From an uncultured Gammaproteobacteria bacterium (GTDB taxonomy: Bacteria; Pseudomonadota; Gammaproteobacteria; Magnimaribacterales; TMED112), in assembly GCA_913044115.1 (NCBI GenBank), contig CAJWNO010000007.1:1-37949 (forward strand): a DNA stretch of 37,949 nt, written 5' to 3'. The position numbers and the translations under genes are program-made. Numbering within the stretch: the stretch's first letter is position 1; every line of letters begins with the position of its first letter. The notes beneath the pieces were generated by a model, which made no database searches, was not told the DNA's origin, and saw nothing but the letters and a program-made list of their open reading frames with translations. This document shows, one piece after another, positions 10,184-22,466 of this stretch.

Positions 10184-10558
10184 ATGACTAGGCGCCCAAC
10201 TTTTATAAATTTATTCTTAATAAAGCTGCCTATCACTGCTATTTCTTCAATAAGTCATAGACTCTCTGGAATAGTAAACTTTTTCATCGCGATACCAACC
10301 TTCGTATTATTCTTCCTAACTGACTATTTAGTGGATGAAAATATGAATTGGCATCCAGATAGATTTAATTTCGAAGTTCAGATCTTAATTTCAATATCAT
10401 TGCTGGCTATTACTTATCATATTTTCGCAGGATTAAGACATTTAATTACAGATTTCTCTAATCATGGCCATGAATTTCATGAAGCAAAATTTTCCGCTTT
10501 AGTTGCCTTTATTCTCACCTTTTTAGTTTCGATTTTTTTAATTATGGAGGTTTGGTAG
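10184..10558 (+). CDS. sdhC: Succinate dehydrogenase cytochrome b556 subunit
   Basis: 124 aa; SISHRLSGIVNFF and HIFAGLRHLITD; three hydrophobic segments; followed by sdhD-sdhA-sdhB. Confidence 0.92.
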   Translation: MTRRPTFINLFLIKLPITAISSISHRLSGIVNFFIAIPTFVLFFLTDYLVDENMNWHPDRFNFEVQILISISLLAITYHIFAGLRHLITDFSNHGHEFHEAKFSALVAFILTFLVSIFLIMEVW

Positions 10559-10924
10559 ATGGGAACCTTTTTGTGGATTGCTCAAAGAGTTAGTTCATTA
10601 ATTATATTGAGTTACGTACTTTTGATATTAATAAGCTATTTCATTAAACCATACCAATATGATGCAAGCATTTGGTATTTTGATATTCACACAATAACAA
10701 TGAAAGTTTTCACAAGTGCATTTCTAATAGTTATGGTTGGTCATGCACTCCAAGGGCTCAAAGCAATTGAAGATGATTATTTTACAGAACGCACAATAGG
10801 TATGTTTTTGCCTGGTATGAGTTATTTAGCAAAAATACTTAGATATGCATATCGAGGATTTATAGTTTTAGTAATAATAGTGCTTACTTATGTAGTGGTA
10901 TTTAGTTATTTAATGGAACTTTAA
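10559..10924 (+). CDS. sdhD: Succinate dehydrogenase membrane anchor subunit
   Basis: 121 aa; QRVSSLIILSYV and GHALQGLKAIEDDY; three hydrophobic segments; operon position. Confidence 0.88.
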   Translation: MGTFLWIAQRVSSLIILSYVLLILISYFIKPYQYDASIWYFDIHTITMKVFTSAFLIVMVGHALQGLKAIEDDYFTERTIGMFLPGMSYLAKILRYAYRGFIVLVIIVLTYVVVFSYLMEL

Positions 10925-10957
10925 ATAGATGACGTTTATAATTATATATAAGCATAA

Positions 10958-12742
10958 TTGATAATGGAAATTGGTGGAATAACTGTATCAGAAAAAAAAT
11001 TTGATGTAGTAATAGTTGGTGGAGGCGGCTCAGGTCTTAGAGCCTCCCTTGAAATTTCTAAATCAGGCCTTGATGTTGCTGTTGTTTCAAAAGTATTCCC
11101 AACAAGATCACATACGGTCGCTGCTCAAGGTGGAATAACTTGTGCTATTGCTAGCGCAGATCCTAACGACGATTGGAGATGGCACATGTTTGATACGGTT
11201 AAAGGTTCGGATTACATTGGTGACCAAAATGCCATTGAGTATATGTGCTCAGAAGGCCCTGATGCTATTTTCGAATTAGAGCATATGGGCTTGCCTTTTT
11301 CTAGGTTTGAAAATGGACGAATCTATCAAAGACCATTTGGTGGTCAATCAAAAGAGTTTGGTGAAGGTGGTCAAGCTGCAAGAACTTGTGCAGCTGCTGA
11401 CAGAACTGGCCATGCCCTATTACATACGCTTTACCAAGCAAATTTAAAAGCTGGCACAAATTTTTTAAATGAATGGTTTGCTATTGATCTTATTAAAAAC
11501 GACGAAGGTGTTATCAAAGGCTTAAGTTGTTTTGACATGGAAACTGGTGAAGTTTCAATTATAAGGTGTGATTCAGTTGTATTGGCAACAGGTGGTGCTG
11601 GCCAAGTATATGAACAAAACACAACTTCATTGATATGTACTGGAGACGGTTTAGGTATGGTTTTGAGACAAGGTTATCCATTACAAGACATGGAAATGTG
11701 GCAATTTCATCCAACTGGCTTGTACGGAAATGGTTCTTTGATGACAGAGGGTTGCAGAGGTGAGGGTGGTTACTTAATAAACTCAGAGGGCGAACGTTTT
11801 ATGCCTAATTATGCTCCTAAAGCAAAAGATTTAGCATCTAGAGATGTAGTTTCCCGATGTATTGTCCAAGAATTATTAGCAGGAAGAGGTTGTGGTGAAC
11901 ATAAGGATCATGTTCTTTTAAAAATCGATCACCTTGGGGAAGAAGCAATAATGAAAAAGCTTCCAGAGATAAGGGAGATCTCTATGACATTTGCAGATGT
12001 TGATCCAATTAAAGCCCCCATACCAGTTGTACCTACTTGCCATTATATGATGGGAGGAATACCTACTAATGTGCATGGGCAGGTTCTAACAACAAAAAAT
12101 GAACAGGATGAGGTGGTTCCAGGATTATATTCAATAGGAGAAGCAGCTAATGTTTCAGTGCATGGAGCAAATAGATTGGGTGGTAACTCATTGCTTGATT
12201 TAGTTGTTTTTGGAAGAGCGGCAGGTAGACACATTAATAGTGAAATCTCTGAATCAACTTCTAGTGATATATCCAAAACTAATATTGAAGAGTCTCTCGA
12301 GATGTTTAATAGAATTCAAGCTACACAAAATGGCGAAAGTGTTTTTACCTTGAGGGCTGAAATGCAAAATATAATGCAGAACCATTTTGGGGTGTATAGA
12401 AATGAAAAGTTAATGAAAGAGGGTATAGAAAAACTTGAAGATGTAACTGAAAGAACAAAGAACATTCACCTTATAGACAAATCAAATCAATTCAATTCAG
12501 AAAGAGTAGAAGTCCTTGAATATTTCAATCTACTGGAGATAGCAAATGCTACAGCTTATTCAGCAATAGATAGAAAAGAAAGTAGAGGGGCGCATGCTAG
12601 AGAGGATTATCCTGATAGAGATGATAAAAATTGGCTATGCCATTCATTATTCTTTAAAAATAACAATCTTGTTTCAAAAAGGGATGTTAATCTTTCACCC
12701 AAAACCGTTGATGCATTCAAGCCTAAGGCAAGGGTATATTAA
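10958..12742 (+). CDS. sdhA: Succinate dehydrogenase flavoprotein subunit (start may be the ATG at 10964)
   Basis: 594 aa; FAD motif [51 protein letters not shown]. Confidence 0.98.
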   Translation: MIMEIGGITVSEKKFDVVIVGGGGSGLRASLEISKSGLDVAVVSKVFPTRSHTVAAQGGITCAIASADPNDDWRWHMFDTVKGSDYIGDQNAIEYMCSEGPDAIFELEHMGLPFSRFENGRIYQRPFGGQSKEFGEGGQAARTCAAADRTGHALLHTLYQANLKAGTNFLNEWFAIDLIKNDEGVIKGLSCFDMETGEVSIIRCDSVVLATGGAGQVYEQNTTSLICTGDGLGMVLRQGYPLQDMEMWQFHPTGLYGNGSLMTEGCRGEGGYLINSEGERFMPNYAPKAKDLASRDVVSRCIVQELLAGRGCGEHKDHVLLKIDHLGEEAIMKKLPEIREISMTFADVDPIKAPIPVVPTCHYMMGGIPTNVHGQVLTTKNEQDEVVPGLYSIGEAANVSVHGANRLGGNSLLDLVVFGRAAGRHINSEISESTSSDISKTNIEESLEMFNRIQATQNGESVFTLRAEMQNIMQNHFGVYRNEKLMKEGIEKLEDVTERTKNIHLIDKSNQFNSERVEVLEYFNLLEIANATAYSAIDRKESRGAHAREDYPDRDDKNWLCHSLFFKNNNLVSKRDVNLSPKTVDAFKPKARVY

Positions 12743-13458
12743 TGGCAAAGAAATTGCAGTTAAGTCTTTATAGGTTTGATCCAGAAAAAGACGAGAGACC
12801 TTACATGTCTGATTATGAAGTAGATTATCCTGCTACTGGAAATATGATGGTGATAGATGCAATTAGGCTAGCTCAAGAAAAAGATTCAACGGTAACTTTT
12901 AGAAGGTCTTGTGCACAAGGTGTATGTGGCTCTGATGGTGTAAATATGAATGGAAAAAATGGTCTAGCATGTATAACCCCAGTTTCAGATGTAATTACAA
13001 GAGGCAAGCTAGAAGTAAGACCACTTCCCGGATTACCAGTCATAAAGGATTTAATTGTTGATATGAAACCTTTCTATGAGCAATACGAAAAAGTTAAGCC
13101 ATTTTTAGATAACGAAGATGAGGTTACAACTGGTCATGAAAGATTACAGAGCCCTAATGATAGAGATAAATTAGATGGCTTATACGAATGTGTTTTATGT
13201 GCTTGTTGCTCAACAAGCTGCCCATCATTCTGGTGGAATCCAGAAAAATTTGTTGGTCCAGCAGCACTCTTACAGGCATATAGGTTTATTGCTGATACAA
13301 GAGACAACCAAAAGAAACAAAGACTAAAAAAATTAAACGATGCATTTAGTGTTTATAGATGTCATGGGATAATGAATTGTACATCGGTCTGTCCAAAAGG
13401 TTTAAATCCTTCAAAGGCGATCAATGAAATTAAAAAGGAGTTGAGAAAAATAGGATAG
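12742..13458 (+). CDS. sdhB: Succinate dehydrogenase iron-sulfur subunit
   Basis: 238 aa; CAQGVCGSDGVNMNGKNGLAC; CVLCACCSTSCPSFWW; CTSVCPKGLNP. Confidence 0.98.
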   Translation: MAKKLQLSLYRFDPEKDERPYMSDYEVDYPATGNMMVIDAIRLAQEKDSTVTFRRSCAQGVCGSDGVNMNGKNGLACITPVSDVITRGKLEVRPLPGLPVIKDLIVDMKPFYEQYEKVKPFLDNEDEVTTGHERLQSPNDRDKLDGLYECVLCACCSTSCPSFWWNPEKFVGPAALLQAYRFIADTRDNQKKQRLKKLNDAFSVYRCHGIMNCTSVCPKGLNPSKAINEIKKELRKIG

Positions 13459-16241
13459 TGGCAAAATCAATAGAGGAGAGGTTTGAAGAAAGTTTCAAAT
13501 ACGGGGGAAATTCACAATATCTAGAACAACTTTACGAAGATTACATAGAAGATCCATCAAAACTTAAGCCGGAGTGGAAAAATTATTTTGATTCAATTCA
13601 AAATGGTCAGGCTGACATTAGTCATCATGAAGTAATTGAGAGTTTTAAAAACCTAAAACCAAGCTCAGTTTCAATAGCCTCTGCAAAGAGCTCAAAATCT
13701 TCCGATGTTCAGAATTTGATTAATGCTTATAGAAGGAGAGGCCATCAAGTTGCAAAAATTGACCCATTGCACTTACGTGAAAATAAAATAGTGCCTGATC
13801 TAGAGCTTGAATACCATAATTTATCAAAAAGTGATCTAAATTCAGAATTCTCAATTTCAAATTTTCAAAACTCCAAAAAACTTAAACTGCAAGATATTTT
13901 AGAATCAGTCAAAAAAACGTATACCTCAAGTATTGGCTACGAATTCATGCATATCATGAACAGCAAAATAAGATCTTGGTTTATAGAAAGAATAGAAGGT
14001 AAAGAGACTCCCTACGAATTTAATATATCTGAAAAGCAGCATATTTTAAAAAGATTAGTCGATTCAGAAGGGCTGGAAAAATTTCTTGCATCTAAGTATC
14101 CGGGGGCAAAAAGGTTTGGTCTTGAAGGTGGTGAATCATTAGTTCCATTATTGGATACATTAATTGAAGACTTCGGCTCAAAAGGAGCAAAAGAGATTGT
14201 AATGGGGATGTCACATAGGGGCCGCTTGAATGTTCTCATAAATGTAATGGGCAAAAAACCTAGCGAACTATTCACAGAATTTGCTGAGGACATTGAAGAA
14301 GACATTGAACATACGGGTGATGTTAAATATCACTTAGGATTTTCATCAAATATTCTTACAAGCGGTGGAGAAGTTCATCTAGCTTTGGGATCAAACCCAT
14401 CACATTTAGAAATTGTTAATCCTGTCGTACTTGGATCAGTCAGAGCAAGACAAGATAGAAGGCTTGATCATGAGTATAAAAAAGTAGTACCAATTCTAAT
14501 GCATGGGGATGCATCTTTTTCTGCACAGGGCATTGTTATGGAGATACTTCAGCTATCACAAACCAGAGCATACGGAGTAGGCGGAACAGTTCATATAGTT
14601 GTTAATAATCAAATTGGTTTCACAACCAGCCTAAAAGAAGATGCTAGATCAACAGAGTACTGTACTGATGTTGCTAAAATGATTGATGCTCCAATAATAC
14701 ACGTTAATGGAGATGATCCAGAAGCATGCGTAATGGCAGCTAAATTAGCAGTTGAATTTAGAGATACATTTCACAGAGATATTATTGTTGATTTTGTTTG
14801 TTACAGAAGAAGGGGGCATAACGAAACAGACGAACCTTTTGCTACTCAACCATTAATGTACGGCGAGATTAAAACAAAAAATACTGTAACTGAATTATAT
14901 TTTGACCAGCTCGATAAGAATAAATCAATAAATGAGGAGCAATTCGATAAATTTAAAAAAGAGTACAGATCTCATATGGAAAAAGGTGAAACCGTTGCTG
15001 AGTCTCTATCAGCTACTCCTGATACAGGCTTACATTTTGATTGGTCACCGTATCTAACCCCTGATTTAAGTAAATCTTACCCTACTGCAATATCAAATGA
15101 CCTTCTACAAAGTTCTATGGAGGTTGGTTTAAAAATTCAGCAGGGCTTAGAGCTTCAAAAACAAGTAGCAAAGCTTTACGAAGAAAGAAATAAGATGTTA
15201 AAAGGAGAAATTCCAATAAATTGGGGTTTTGCTGAAATGGCAGCATATGCCTCTTTATTAAGCGAAGGATATCCTGTCAGAATGACTGGACAAGATTCTC
15301 GAAGAGGTACTTTTTCACATAGACATTTAGTAGTTAAGGATCAAAAAACGGGCATAGGTTATGTTCCGTTATCAAATCTAAACAAAGACAACAAAAAATT
15401 TGAAATTTATGATTCCCTTTTATCTGAGGAAGCAGTTTTAGGCTTTGAATATGGTTATGCATCTACCTGGCCTGAAGGCTTAGTTATTTGGGAAGCTCAA
15501 TTCGGAGATTTTGTTAATGTTGCTCAAGTAGTAATTGATCAATTTATTGTTAGTGCCGAGACTAAGTGGAACAGACTTTCTGGTTTGGTAATGTTTTTAC
15601 CTCATGGTTATGAAGGCCAAGGCCCAGAACACAGTAGTTGTCGTCTAGAAAGATTTCTGCAACTTTGTGCTTACGATAATATACAAGTTTGTGTCCCAAC
15701 TCTTCCTTCTCAAATATTCCATTTGCTCAGGAAGCAGGCTGTTAAACCTACTAGAAAGCCTTTAGTTGTTTTGACTCCTAAAAGCTTGTTAAGAAATCCT
15801 ATGGCCACCTCTCAAATTTCTGACTTAACCAATGGAACATTCAAAAATATAATCATTGATAATTGTGAGGGAGCTACAAAAAGAGTAGTTTTTTGTTCAG
15901 GAAAAATTTATTTTGATCTTCTTGCTGAAATAAAAGAAACCAAGGCAAAAAATGTTCAGCTTGTCAGAATTGAACAATTATATCCATTTCCTGAAGGTGA
16001 ATTATTAAGCTATACCAAAGATATTAAATGTAAGGATTTTCTCTGGGTTCAGGAAGAACCTGAAAATATGGGTGCTTGGTTAATGATTAGACATAGATTG
16101 GAAAAAGTACTTAATGAAACTAAGAAAGGATACAAATTAAATGTTGTAGCAAGGCATCCTTCGTCTGCTCCTGCCGGTGGATTTCAAAAATATCACCAGA
16201 AACGTCAAAAAGAGATAGTTAGTAAGGCTATAGAGTTATAG
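13458..16241 (+). CDS. sucA: 2-oxoglutarate dehydrogenase E1 component, GTG start overlapping the sdhB stop
   Basis: 927 aa; GMSHRGRLNVL, GDASFSAQGIVMEI, GQDSRRGTFSHRH, EGQGPEHSS. Confidence 0.98.
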   Translation: MAKSIEERFEESFKYGGNSQYLEQLYEDYIEDPSKLKPEWKNYFDSIQNGQADISHHEVIESFKNLKPSSVSIASAKSSKSSDVQNLINAYRRRGHQVAKIDPLHLRENKIVPDLELEYHNLSKSDLNSEFSISNFQNSKKLKLQDILESVKKTYTSSIGYEFMHIMNSKIRSWFIERIEGKETPYEFNISEKQHILKRLVDSEGLEKFLASKYPGAKRFGLEGGESLVPLLDTLIEDFGSKGAKEIVMGMSHRGRLNVLINVMGKKPSELFTEFAEDIEEDIEHTGDVKYHLGFSSNILTSGGEVHLALGSNPSHLEIVNPVVLGSVRARQDRRLDHEYKKVVPILMHGDASFSAQGIVMEILQLSQTRAYGVGGTVHIVVNNQIGFTTSLKEDARSTEYCTDVAKMIDAPIIHVNGDDPEACVMAAKLAVEFRDTFHRDIIVDFVCYRRRGHNETDEPFATQPLMYGEIKTKNTVTELYFDQLDKNKSINEEQFDKFKKEYRSHMEKGETVAESLSATPDTGLHFDWSPYLTPDLSKSYPTAISNDLLQSSMEVGLKIQQGLELQKQVAKLYEERNKMLKGEIPINWGFAEMAAYASLLSEGYPVRMTGQDSRRGTFSHRHLVVKDQKTGIGYVPLSNLNKDNKKFEIYDSLLSEEAVLGFEYGYASTWPEGLVIWEAQFGDFVNVAQVVIDQFIVSAETKWNRLSGLVMFLPHGYEGQGPEHSSCRLERFLQLCAYDNIQVCVPTLPSQIFHLLRKQAVKPTRKPLVVLTPKSLLRNPMATSQISDLTNGTFKNIIIDNCEGATKRVVFCSGKIYFDLLAEIKETKAKNVQLVRIEQLYPFPEGELLSYTKDIKCKDFLWVQEEPENMGAWLMIRHRLEKVLNETKKGYKLNVVARHPSSAPAGGFQKYHQKRQKEIVSKAIEL

Positions 16242-16251
16242 AATATTCATC

Positions 16252-17526
16252 ATGGCAATCGACATAAAATCACCTCAATTTCCTGAGTCAATATTTGAAG
16301 GCACTTTGTCAAATTGGTTAAAAAAAGAGGGACAGGAAATAAAACAAGATGAGGTTTTAGCAGAGATTGAAACTGATAAAGTTGTAATTGAAGTGACGGC
16401 ACCATCAGATGGAATTATGGGAAAAATTATCATCGATGAGGGTTCAACAATTAAAAGCTCAGAAATTATTGGAACTTATGATGATGCAAAAGATGGTAAG
16501 CCTAAAGAAATTATTGAGGAAGTTCAGCCTGATCCAGAACCAGAGGTTGTGCAGGAAGTAAGCCCTACACCTGAACCAGTTCCAGTAGCTGATGAAGCAA
16601 AAAAACCAAGCCCTGTAACAAAAAAACAAACTTCTGAAACTAAAAAAGATCTTAAAGGTTTCAGAATGGGACCAGCTGCAAAAAAACTTTTAAATGAGAA
16701 AGATGTACCTGTTGAAAATATTCAAACATCAACTAAAAAAGGCGTTATTACAAAACAAGATATCTTAAATGCTGAATCTAAAAGTGAACCTAGCGTTTCT
16801 GGTAAAGTAGATGTTGCTAAGGAAACTTCATCTTCAAAAAGAGTTCCAATGACACGACTAAGATCTGTAGTCGCAAAAAGATTGCTCGAATCACAATCTC
16901 AGACTGCATCATTAACTACTTTTAATGAAGTAGATTTATTTGAGGTGAAAGAATTAAGAGCGAAATATAAAGAAACATTCGAGGAGAAATTTGGAGTCAA
17001 ACTTGGTTTTATGGGTATGTTTCTCAAAGCTTCTAGTATTGCATTACAAGAGATGCCTATTGTTAATGCTTCTATTGATGGAGAAGATATTGTTTATCAT
17101 GGTTTTCAAGATATTGGAGTAGCTGTATCAACTGATAGAGGTTTAGTTGTTCCTGTTGTAAGAAATGTTCAGAATCTTTCTATTGCAGAGATTGAACTTG
17201 CAATAAGGGATTATTCTATTAAAGCAAGAGATGGAAAATTAGGTATTGAGGACATGACTGGTGGAACATTCACAATTTCAAATGGGGGTGTTTTTGGCTC
17301 ACTTTTGTCCACACCAATACTGAATCCACCTCAATCAGCTATTCTTGGTATGCATAAAATTCAAGACAGACCTATGGTAGTAAATGGAAAAATTGAGGTA
17401 AGACCTGTAATGTACTTGGCATTAACTTATGATCATAGGTTGCTAGATGGAAAAGATGCAGTATCATTCCTTGTAAAAATAAAAGAGATTTTGGAATCAC
17501 CAGAATCAATGATACTTGGAGTTTAA
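16252..17526 (+). CDS. sucB: 2-oxoglutarate dehydrogenase E2 (dihydrolipoamide succinyltransferase)
   Basis: 424 aa; lipoyl motif EIETDKVVIEV; catalytic TYDHRLLDGKDAVSFL. Confidence 0.98.
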   Translation: MAIDIKSPQFPESIFEGTLSNWLKKEGQEIKQDEVLAEIETDKVVIEVTAPSDGIMGKIIIDEGSTIKSSEIIGTYDDAKDGKPKEIIEEVQPDPEPEVVQEVSPTPEPVPVADEAKKPSPVTKKQTSETKKDLKGFRMGPAAKKLLNEKDVPVENIQTSTKKGVITKQDILNAESKSEPSVSGKVDVAKETSSSKRVPMTRLRSVVAKRLLESQSQTASLTTFNEVDLFEVKELRAKYKETFEEKFGVKLGFMGMFLKASSIALQEMPIVNASIDGEDIVYHGFQDIGVAVSTDRGLVVPVVRNVQNLSIAEIELAIRDYSIKARDGKLGIEDMTGGTFTISNGGVFGSLLSTPILNPPQSAILGMHKIQDRPMVVNGKIEVRPVMYLALTYDHRLLDGKDAVSFLVKIKEILESPESMILGV

Positions 17527-18945
17527 ATGGAATATGATGTAGTTGTTATTGGCGGCGGACCAGGGGGTTATGTTGCAGCAATCAAGGCATCTCAGCTTGG
17601 TCTAAAAACAGCATGCGTAGAGTTTGATGAAGATAACTCAGGAAAAATTAAATTAGGCGGCACCTGTTTAAATGTGGGCTGTATCCCATCAAAATCATTA
17701 CTTGATTCCTCTTACAAATTTCAACAAATAAGTGAAAGCTTTAATGATCATGGCATAAAGGTCTCTAAGCCAACATATGATCTAAGCAAAATGATGCAAA
17801 GGAAAGATGAGATTGTTACAAAACTTACTGGTGGAGTAGCGCATTTATTTAAGCACAATAAAGTGGAATCTATTCATGGAAAAGGAAAGCTAATATCTGC
17901 AAATGAAGTTGAAGTAACAAAATCAAAAGGAAAAAAACAAGTTCTTAAAGCAAAAAATATAATTCTTGCAACAGGCTCAAGACCAATAAATATTCCATCT
18001 GTTCCGTGGAATGGCACTACAGTAGTAGGAAGTTCAGGCGCATTAGAATTTAATAAAACACCAAAAAAATTAGCAATTATCGGTGCAGGTGTTATTGGGT
18101 TGGAATTAGGAAGTGTATGGTCAAGACTAGGATCGCATGTAGATATATACGAAGCCGAAAAATCCTTACTTCCAATGCTAGATGATGATGTTTCAAGGCT
18201 TATTGAAAGAGAGTTCAGGAAGCAGAATTTAAATATTCACTTGGGAGCATTTGTGAAAGGTTCAAAAAAATCCAGAAAAGGAGTTTCCCTCGAGATTGAA
18301 ATAGACGGTAAAGCCAATAACGTTGATTACGAAAAAGTCATTGTGGCGGTAGGTAGAAGGCCTTTCACTGAAAACCTATTGAGTGAAAATATTAATTTAT
18401 CATTAGACGAAAAAGGATTCATACCTGTCAATGATTTTTGTCAGACATCAATTGATAACGTATATGCTGTTGGCGATATTGTTAGAGGCCCTATGCTTGC
18501 ACACAAAGCTATGGAAGAAGGTGTGATGGTAGCAGAAAGAATTGCTGGCAAAAGAATGGAAGTAAATTACGATCTAGTTCCAAGCGTAATCTATACTCAC
18601 CCTGAGATTGCATGGGTAGGTAAAACTGAAAAAGATCTTAAAGCAGACAATATTGATTACAAAAAAGGAAGCTTTCCATTTTCTGCTAGTGGAAGAGCGC
18701 TAGCTTCTGGAGATTCTGTGGGATTTGTCAAAATGCTTGCTGATAAAGAAACCGATGAAGTTCTTGGAGTACAGATTTTTGGAAATTCAGCTTCAGAAAT
18801 ACTTCAGCAAGGATTAATTGGAATGGAATTTTCAGCTAGTTCAGAAGACTTTGGTCTAACAATGTTTAGTCATCCGACTGTATCAGAAGCTTTGCATGAA
18901 GCTGCATTGGCAGTAAATAAACAAGCAATTCATATAGGCAATTAA
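17527..18945 (+). CDS. lpd: Dihydrolipoamide dehydrogenase (E3)
   Basis: 472 aa; redox-active GGTCLNVGCIPSK; FAD motif VVIGGGPGGYVAAIKASQLG; C-terminal HPTVSEALHEAAL. Confidence 0.98.
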   Translation: MEYDVVVIGGGPGGYVAAIKASQLGLKTACVEFDEDNSGKIKLGGTCLNVGCIPSKSLLDSSYKFQQISESFNDHGIKVSKPTYDLSKMMQRKDEIVTKLTGGVAHLFKHNKVESIHGKGKLISANEVEVTKSKGKKQVLKAKNIILATGSRPINIPSVPWNGTTVVGSSGALEFNKTPKKLAIIGAGVIGLELGSVWSRLGSHVDIYEAEKSLLPMLDDDVSRLIEREFRKQNLNIHLGAFVKGSKKSRKGVSLEIEIDGKANNVDYEKVIVAVGRRPFTENLLSENINLSLDEKGFIPVNDFCQTSIDNVYAVGDIVRGPMLAHKAMEEGVMVAERIAGKRMEVNYDLVPSVIYTHPEIAWVGKTEKDLKADNIDYKKGSFPFSASGRALASGDSVGFVKMLADKETDEVLGVQIFGNSASEILQQGLIGMEFSASSEDFGLTMFSHPTVSEALHEAALAVNKQAIHIGN

Positions 18946-20108
18946 TGAATCTGCACGAATTCCAAGCGAAAGAATTATTTGAATCTTATGACTTGCCGGT
19001 ATCAAAGCGTGGCTTGATTAAAGAACTATCTGATATTGATAGTGCAATTGATTCAATTGATTTTTCAAATGGCTGTGTTGCAAAAGTTCAGGCGCATACA
19101 GGTGGTCGCGGAAAAGTTGGAGGCGTCAAGCTCTGCAAAAATAAGGAAGAAATTGAAAATTTTGCCAGTTCTTGGTTAGGAAAAAATATTGTAACTAACC
19201 AAACCGACGAAGCAGGACTTCCAGTCAATATAATCACAATAGATGAATTAACCGATATAGAATCTGAACTGTATATGAGTTTAATTGTTGATAGAGCAGA
19301 TAAATGTGTCTCAATGATTGTTTCAAAGGCAGGTGGAATGAATATTGAAGAAGTTGCTGAAACGAATCCTGAAAAAATTCTTAAACTAAGATTCAAAAAA
19401 AATAATCAAGCCTTCGATAAGGAATTAGATAACTTAAGTTCTAAGTTAGGTTTCAATTCAAACCAATCAACACAATTTGAAAAAATTGTTTTGAATACTT
19501 ATAAACTTTTTATGGATAAGGATCTAAGTCTTTTAGAAATTAATCCTTTAGTTATTACCAGAAAAGGCGATCTTCATTGTTTAGATGCAAAGATAAATGT
19601 TGATGAAAATGCTTTGTATCGACAAGAAGAAATTCTAGCTAAAAGAGATGCATCACAAGAAGATCAAAGAGAATATGAGGCTAAACAACATGATCTAAGC
19701 TATGTTGCTTTAGATGGAAATATTGGTTGCATGGTAAATGGAGCCGGCTTGGCAATGGGTACTATGGATACTATAAAACTTTATGACGGTGAGCCTGCAA
19801 ATTTCCTTGATGTCGGAGGAACTGCTACAAAAGAACGAGTAGGCGAAGCATTTAAATTAATTCTCTCAGATAAAAATGTTAAAGGTATTTTAGTAAATAT
19901 CTTTGGTGGGATTGTCCGGTGCGATTTAATTGCCGAAGGTATTATCGGTGCAATTACAGACATAGATGTAAATGTACCAATTGTGGTAAGACTACAAGGC
20001 AATATGAGTGATGAAGGTAAACTTCTTCTCAATAATTCGGGTTTAAATGTAATTGGACAAGATTCTTTGATGGAAGCATCAAAAAAAATAGTGGAATTAG
20101 TTAAATGA
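18945..20108 (+). CDS. sucC: Succinyl-CoA synthetase subunit beta
   Basis: 387 aa; [12 protein letters not shown] start; [21 protein letters not shown]. Confidence 0.98.
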   Translation: MNLHEFQAKELFESYDLPVSKRGLIKELSDIDSAIDSIDFSNGCVAKVQAHTGGRGKVGGVKLCKNKEEIENFASSWLGKNIVTNQTDEAGLPVNIITIDELTDIESELYMSLIVDRADKCVSMIVSKAGGMNIEEVAETNPEKILKLRFKKNNQAFDKELDNLSSKLGFNSNQSTQFEKIVLNTYKLFMDKDLSLLEINPLVITRKGDLHCLDAKINVDENALYRQEEILAKRDASQEDQREYEAKQHDLSYVALDGNIGCMVNGAGLAMGTMDTIKLYDGEPANFLDVGGTATKERVGEAFKLILSDKNVKGILVNIFGGIVRCDLIAEGIIGAITDIDVNVPIVVRLQGNMSDEGKLLLNNSGLNVIGQDSLMEASKKIVELVK

Positions 20109-20977
20109 GCATTCTTATTGATAAAGATACCAAAGCTATTTTTCAGGGATTTACAGGTTCGCAAGCGACTATGCATGCTGAACAATGTATTGCTTATGGA
20201 ACTAATATTGTTGGTGGAGTAACACCTGGCAAAGGCGGCCAACAACATTTAAATTTACCGGTTTTTAACAGTGTAAAAGAGGCAGTTGATAAGACAGATG
20301 CAGATACTTCGGTGATTTTTGTTCCTGCAAGATTTTCTAAGGCAGCAATTATTGAGGCAGCAGAAAATGGTATTAAGCTCATTATATGCATAACTGAGGG
20401 TGTTCCTGTTCTAGATATGATAGAAGTTACTGAGACTCTTAGTAGTTTTCCTGAAACAAGACTCGTTGGACCAAACTGTCCAGGAGTAATAACGCCCGGA
20501 GCAGCAAAGCTTGGCATAATGCCAGCCTCAATTCATAAACAAGGAACAGTTGGAATAGTATCAAGGTCTGGTACTTTAACTTACGAAGCAGTAAATCAAA
20601 CAACTGAAGCTGGCTTGGGCCAAAGCACTTGTGTTGGTATTGGGGGTGATCCAATAAACGGAACATCTTTTATTGATTGTTTAAAAATGTTCCAGGGAGA
20701 TACCCAAACAGAATCGATAGTTATGGTCGGAGAGATTGGTGGTAATGCTGAAGAGGAAGCTGCTGAATATATAAAAGAAAACGTTACTAAACCAGTTGTT
20801 TCATATATAGCAGGAGTCACAGCGCCAAAAGGAAAGCGAATGGGTCATGCTGGCGCTATAATTTCAGGCGGTAAAGGAACTGCTCAGGACAAATTTAAAG
20901 CTTTAGAAAGTGCTGGTGTTTCAGTTGTTACCGATTTGAATCTAATTGGCTCAAGATTAATAGAGCTTCTTAAGTAA
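20105..20977 (+). CDS. sucD: Succinyl-CoA synthetase subunit alpha
   Basis: 290 aa; [25 protein letters not shown]; phospho-His loop [17 protein letters not shown]. Confidence 0.98.
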   Translation: MSILIDKDTKAIFQGFTGSQATMHAEQCIAYGTNIVGGVTPGKGGQQHLNLPVFNSVKEAVDKTDADTSVIFVPARFSKAAIIEAAENGIKLIICITEGVPVLDMIEVTETLSSFPETRLVGPNCPGVITPGAAKLGIMPASIHKQGTVGIVSRSGTLTYEAVNQTTEAGLGQSTCVGIGGDPINGTSFIDCLKMFQGDTQTESIVMVGEIGGNAEEEAAEYIKENVTKPVVSYIAGVTAPKGKRMGHAGAIISGGKGTAQDKFKALESAGVSVVTDLNLIGSRLIELLK

Positions 20978-22312
20978 CTTCTTTTTATATTTTAGTCTCA
21001 AAGCATTCAATATAGCACTTATCGCTATACCAATAATCATACCAATCCAAATTCCCTCAGCTTCATTAGGTACTCCTGCATAATTACTAAAAGCCAAAAA
21101 TATGCCTATTGGTAAAGCAAAGAACCAATAAGAAATTATTAAATTCACCATCGTTGCGAAAGTATCTTTATGGCCTCTGAGAGATCCAATAGCAGAGAAA
21201 CCAATAGCATCTGGCACTTGGAAGATAGCTGCAAGCATTAATAACCCAATAGCTTTTGCAATTACAGGTAATTCTGTAGTGTATAAGCTTATTAAAAACT
21301 CACCGCCAACAATTATTAAAATAAAATTCAATATAGCTACGAAAAAAGAAAGCCTAAGACTAAAATTTGCTGCATAGTTTGCCTTTGAAAAACTTTTTTC
21401 TCCTATTAAGTTCCCAACCCTAATAGCAGAGGCTAATCCTAGAGATAATGGCAGCATAAATAAGAGACCAACAATGTTTATTGCAATTGTGTGAGCTGCT
21501 AATGATGTAGCTCCAAATAGTGAGATGACCAAAGCTGCACCACTAAACATACTTAATTCCACAAAAATCCCAAAACTAATTGGTCCTCCTATTCGAATTA
21601 ATTCAATAGCACTTTTAATGTCTGGCAGAACAAATTCTCCATAAATGAAAGCTTGTTTATATTGTTTAAGGACTATTGTAGCTAACCACATTGTGCCTAA
21701 ACCCAAAAAACTGATTATTGATGTTGCAATACCACAACCAATACCACCAAAACCAAAATGGAAGATAAAAATATAGTTCAAAGGTATATTAAGAAGGAAT
21801 CCTAATGTACCTATTATAAAGACTATTTTTGTTTGAGTTATGCCTTCACTATAGTTTCTTAAAGCTTGATAAAGGGTTATTGGTATAGCTCCAAAGGCAA
21901 CAGCTTTCAGGTACCCAAGACTTACCCTACTTATATTCTCCTCTGTTCCTAAAAGATTAATAATTATTCCAGCATTAAAAAGAAGAAAACTAAAAATTGC
22001 TCCAATTACTAAGCTAACCCATAAAAATTTTCTGGTTTTAAGTTTTATTTGATCGAATTCCTTTGCGCCAAAATGTTGTGCAATTATAGGTGCAATTCCA
22101 AACATTACCCCTGCCGTTAAAAAATATAGGGGATTAAAGATGGAGGCTCCTAAACCAACTCCTGCAAGGTCATTTGCTGAGTAGTATCCAGCCATAATAT
22201 AGTCAGTGGTTGTCATTGCATACATTACTAACTGACTCCCAAGTATGGGTAGACCAATCTTTTTAAAAATATTTGCTTCTTTTGAAAAATTAACCGAATT
22301 GAATTTGAACAT
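20957..22312 (-). CDS. MATE family multidrug/Na+ efflux transporter (NorM-like)
   Basis: 451 aa, about 12 TM segments; [36 protein letters not shown] is typical of MATE transporters. Confidence 0.92.
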   Translation of the reverse strand: MFKFNSVNFSKEANIFKKIGLPILGSQLVMYAMTTTDYIMAGYYSANDLAGVGLGASIFNPLYFLTAGVMFGIAPIIAQHFGAKEFDQIKLKTRKFLWVSLVIGAIFSFLLFNAGIIINLLGTEENISRVSLGYLKAVAFGAIPITLYQALRNYSEGITQTKIVFIIGTLGFLLNIPLNYIFIFHFGFGGIGCGIATSIISFLGLGTMWLATIVLKQYKQAFIYGEFVLPDIKSAIELIRIGGPISFGIFVELSMFSGAALVISLFGATSLAAHTIAINIVGLLFMLPLSLGLASAIRVGNLIGEKSFSKANYAANFSLRLSFFVAILNFILIIVGGEFLISLYTTELPVIAKAIGLLMLAAIFQVPDAIGFSAIGSLRGHKDTFATMVNLIISYWFFALPIGIFLAFSNYAGVPNEAEGIWIGMIIGIAISAILNALRLKYKKKLLKKLY

Positions 22313-22466
22313 CTAGGAAGCTATTCTAGCTTATAATTAGACTTGGAGCTTAATCATCAACATAGAAAAAAGACCGTTCTGGCTTAAACATTTTTTTAAT
22401 GCGATAAGTTCGTTCTACATACATCATTTTCTAAAACCTAAATTTAAAAATTTTGGCAAACATGTA

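Noticed and set aside
19781-20248. 155-aa minus-strand ORF across the sucC-sucD junction
   Set aside because: Lies opposite two strongly conserved genes and shows no protein-family features.
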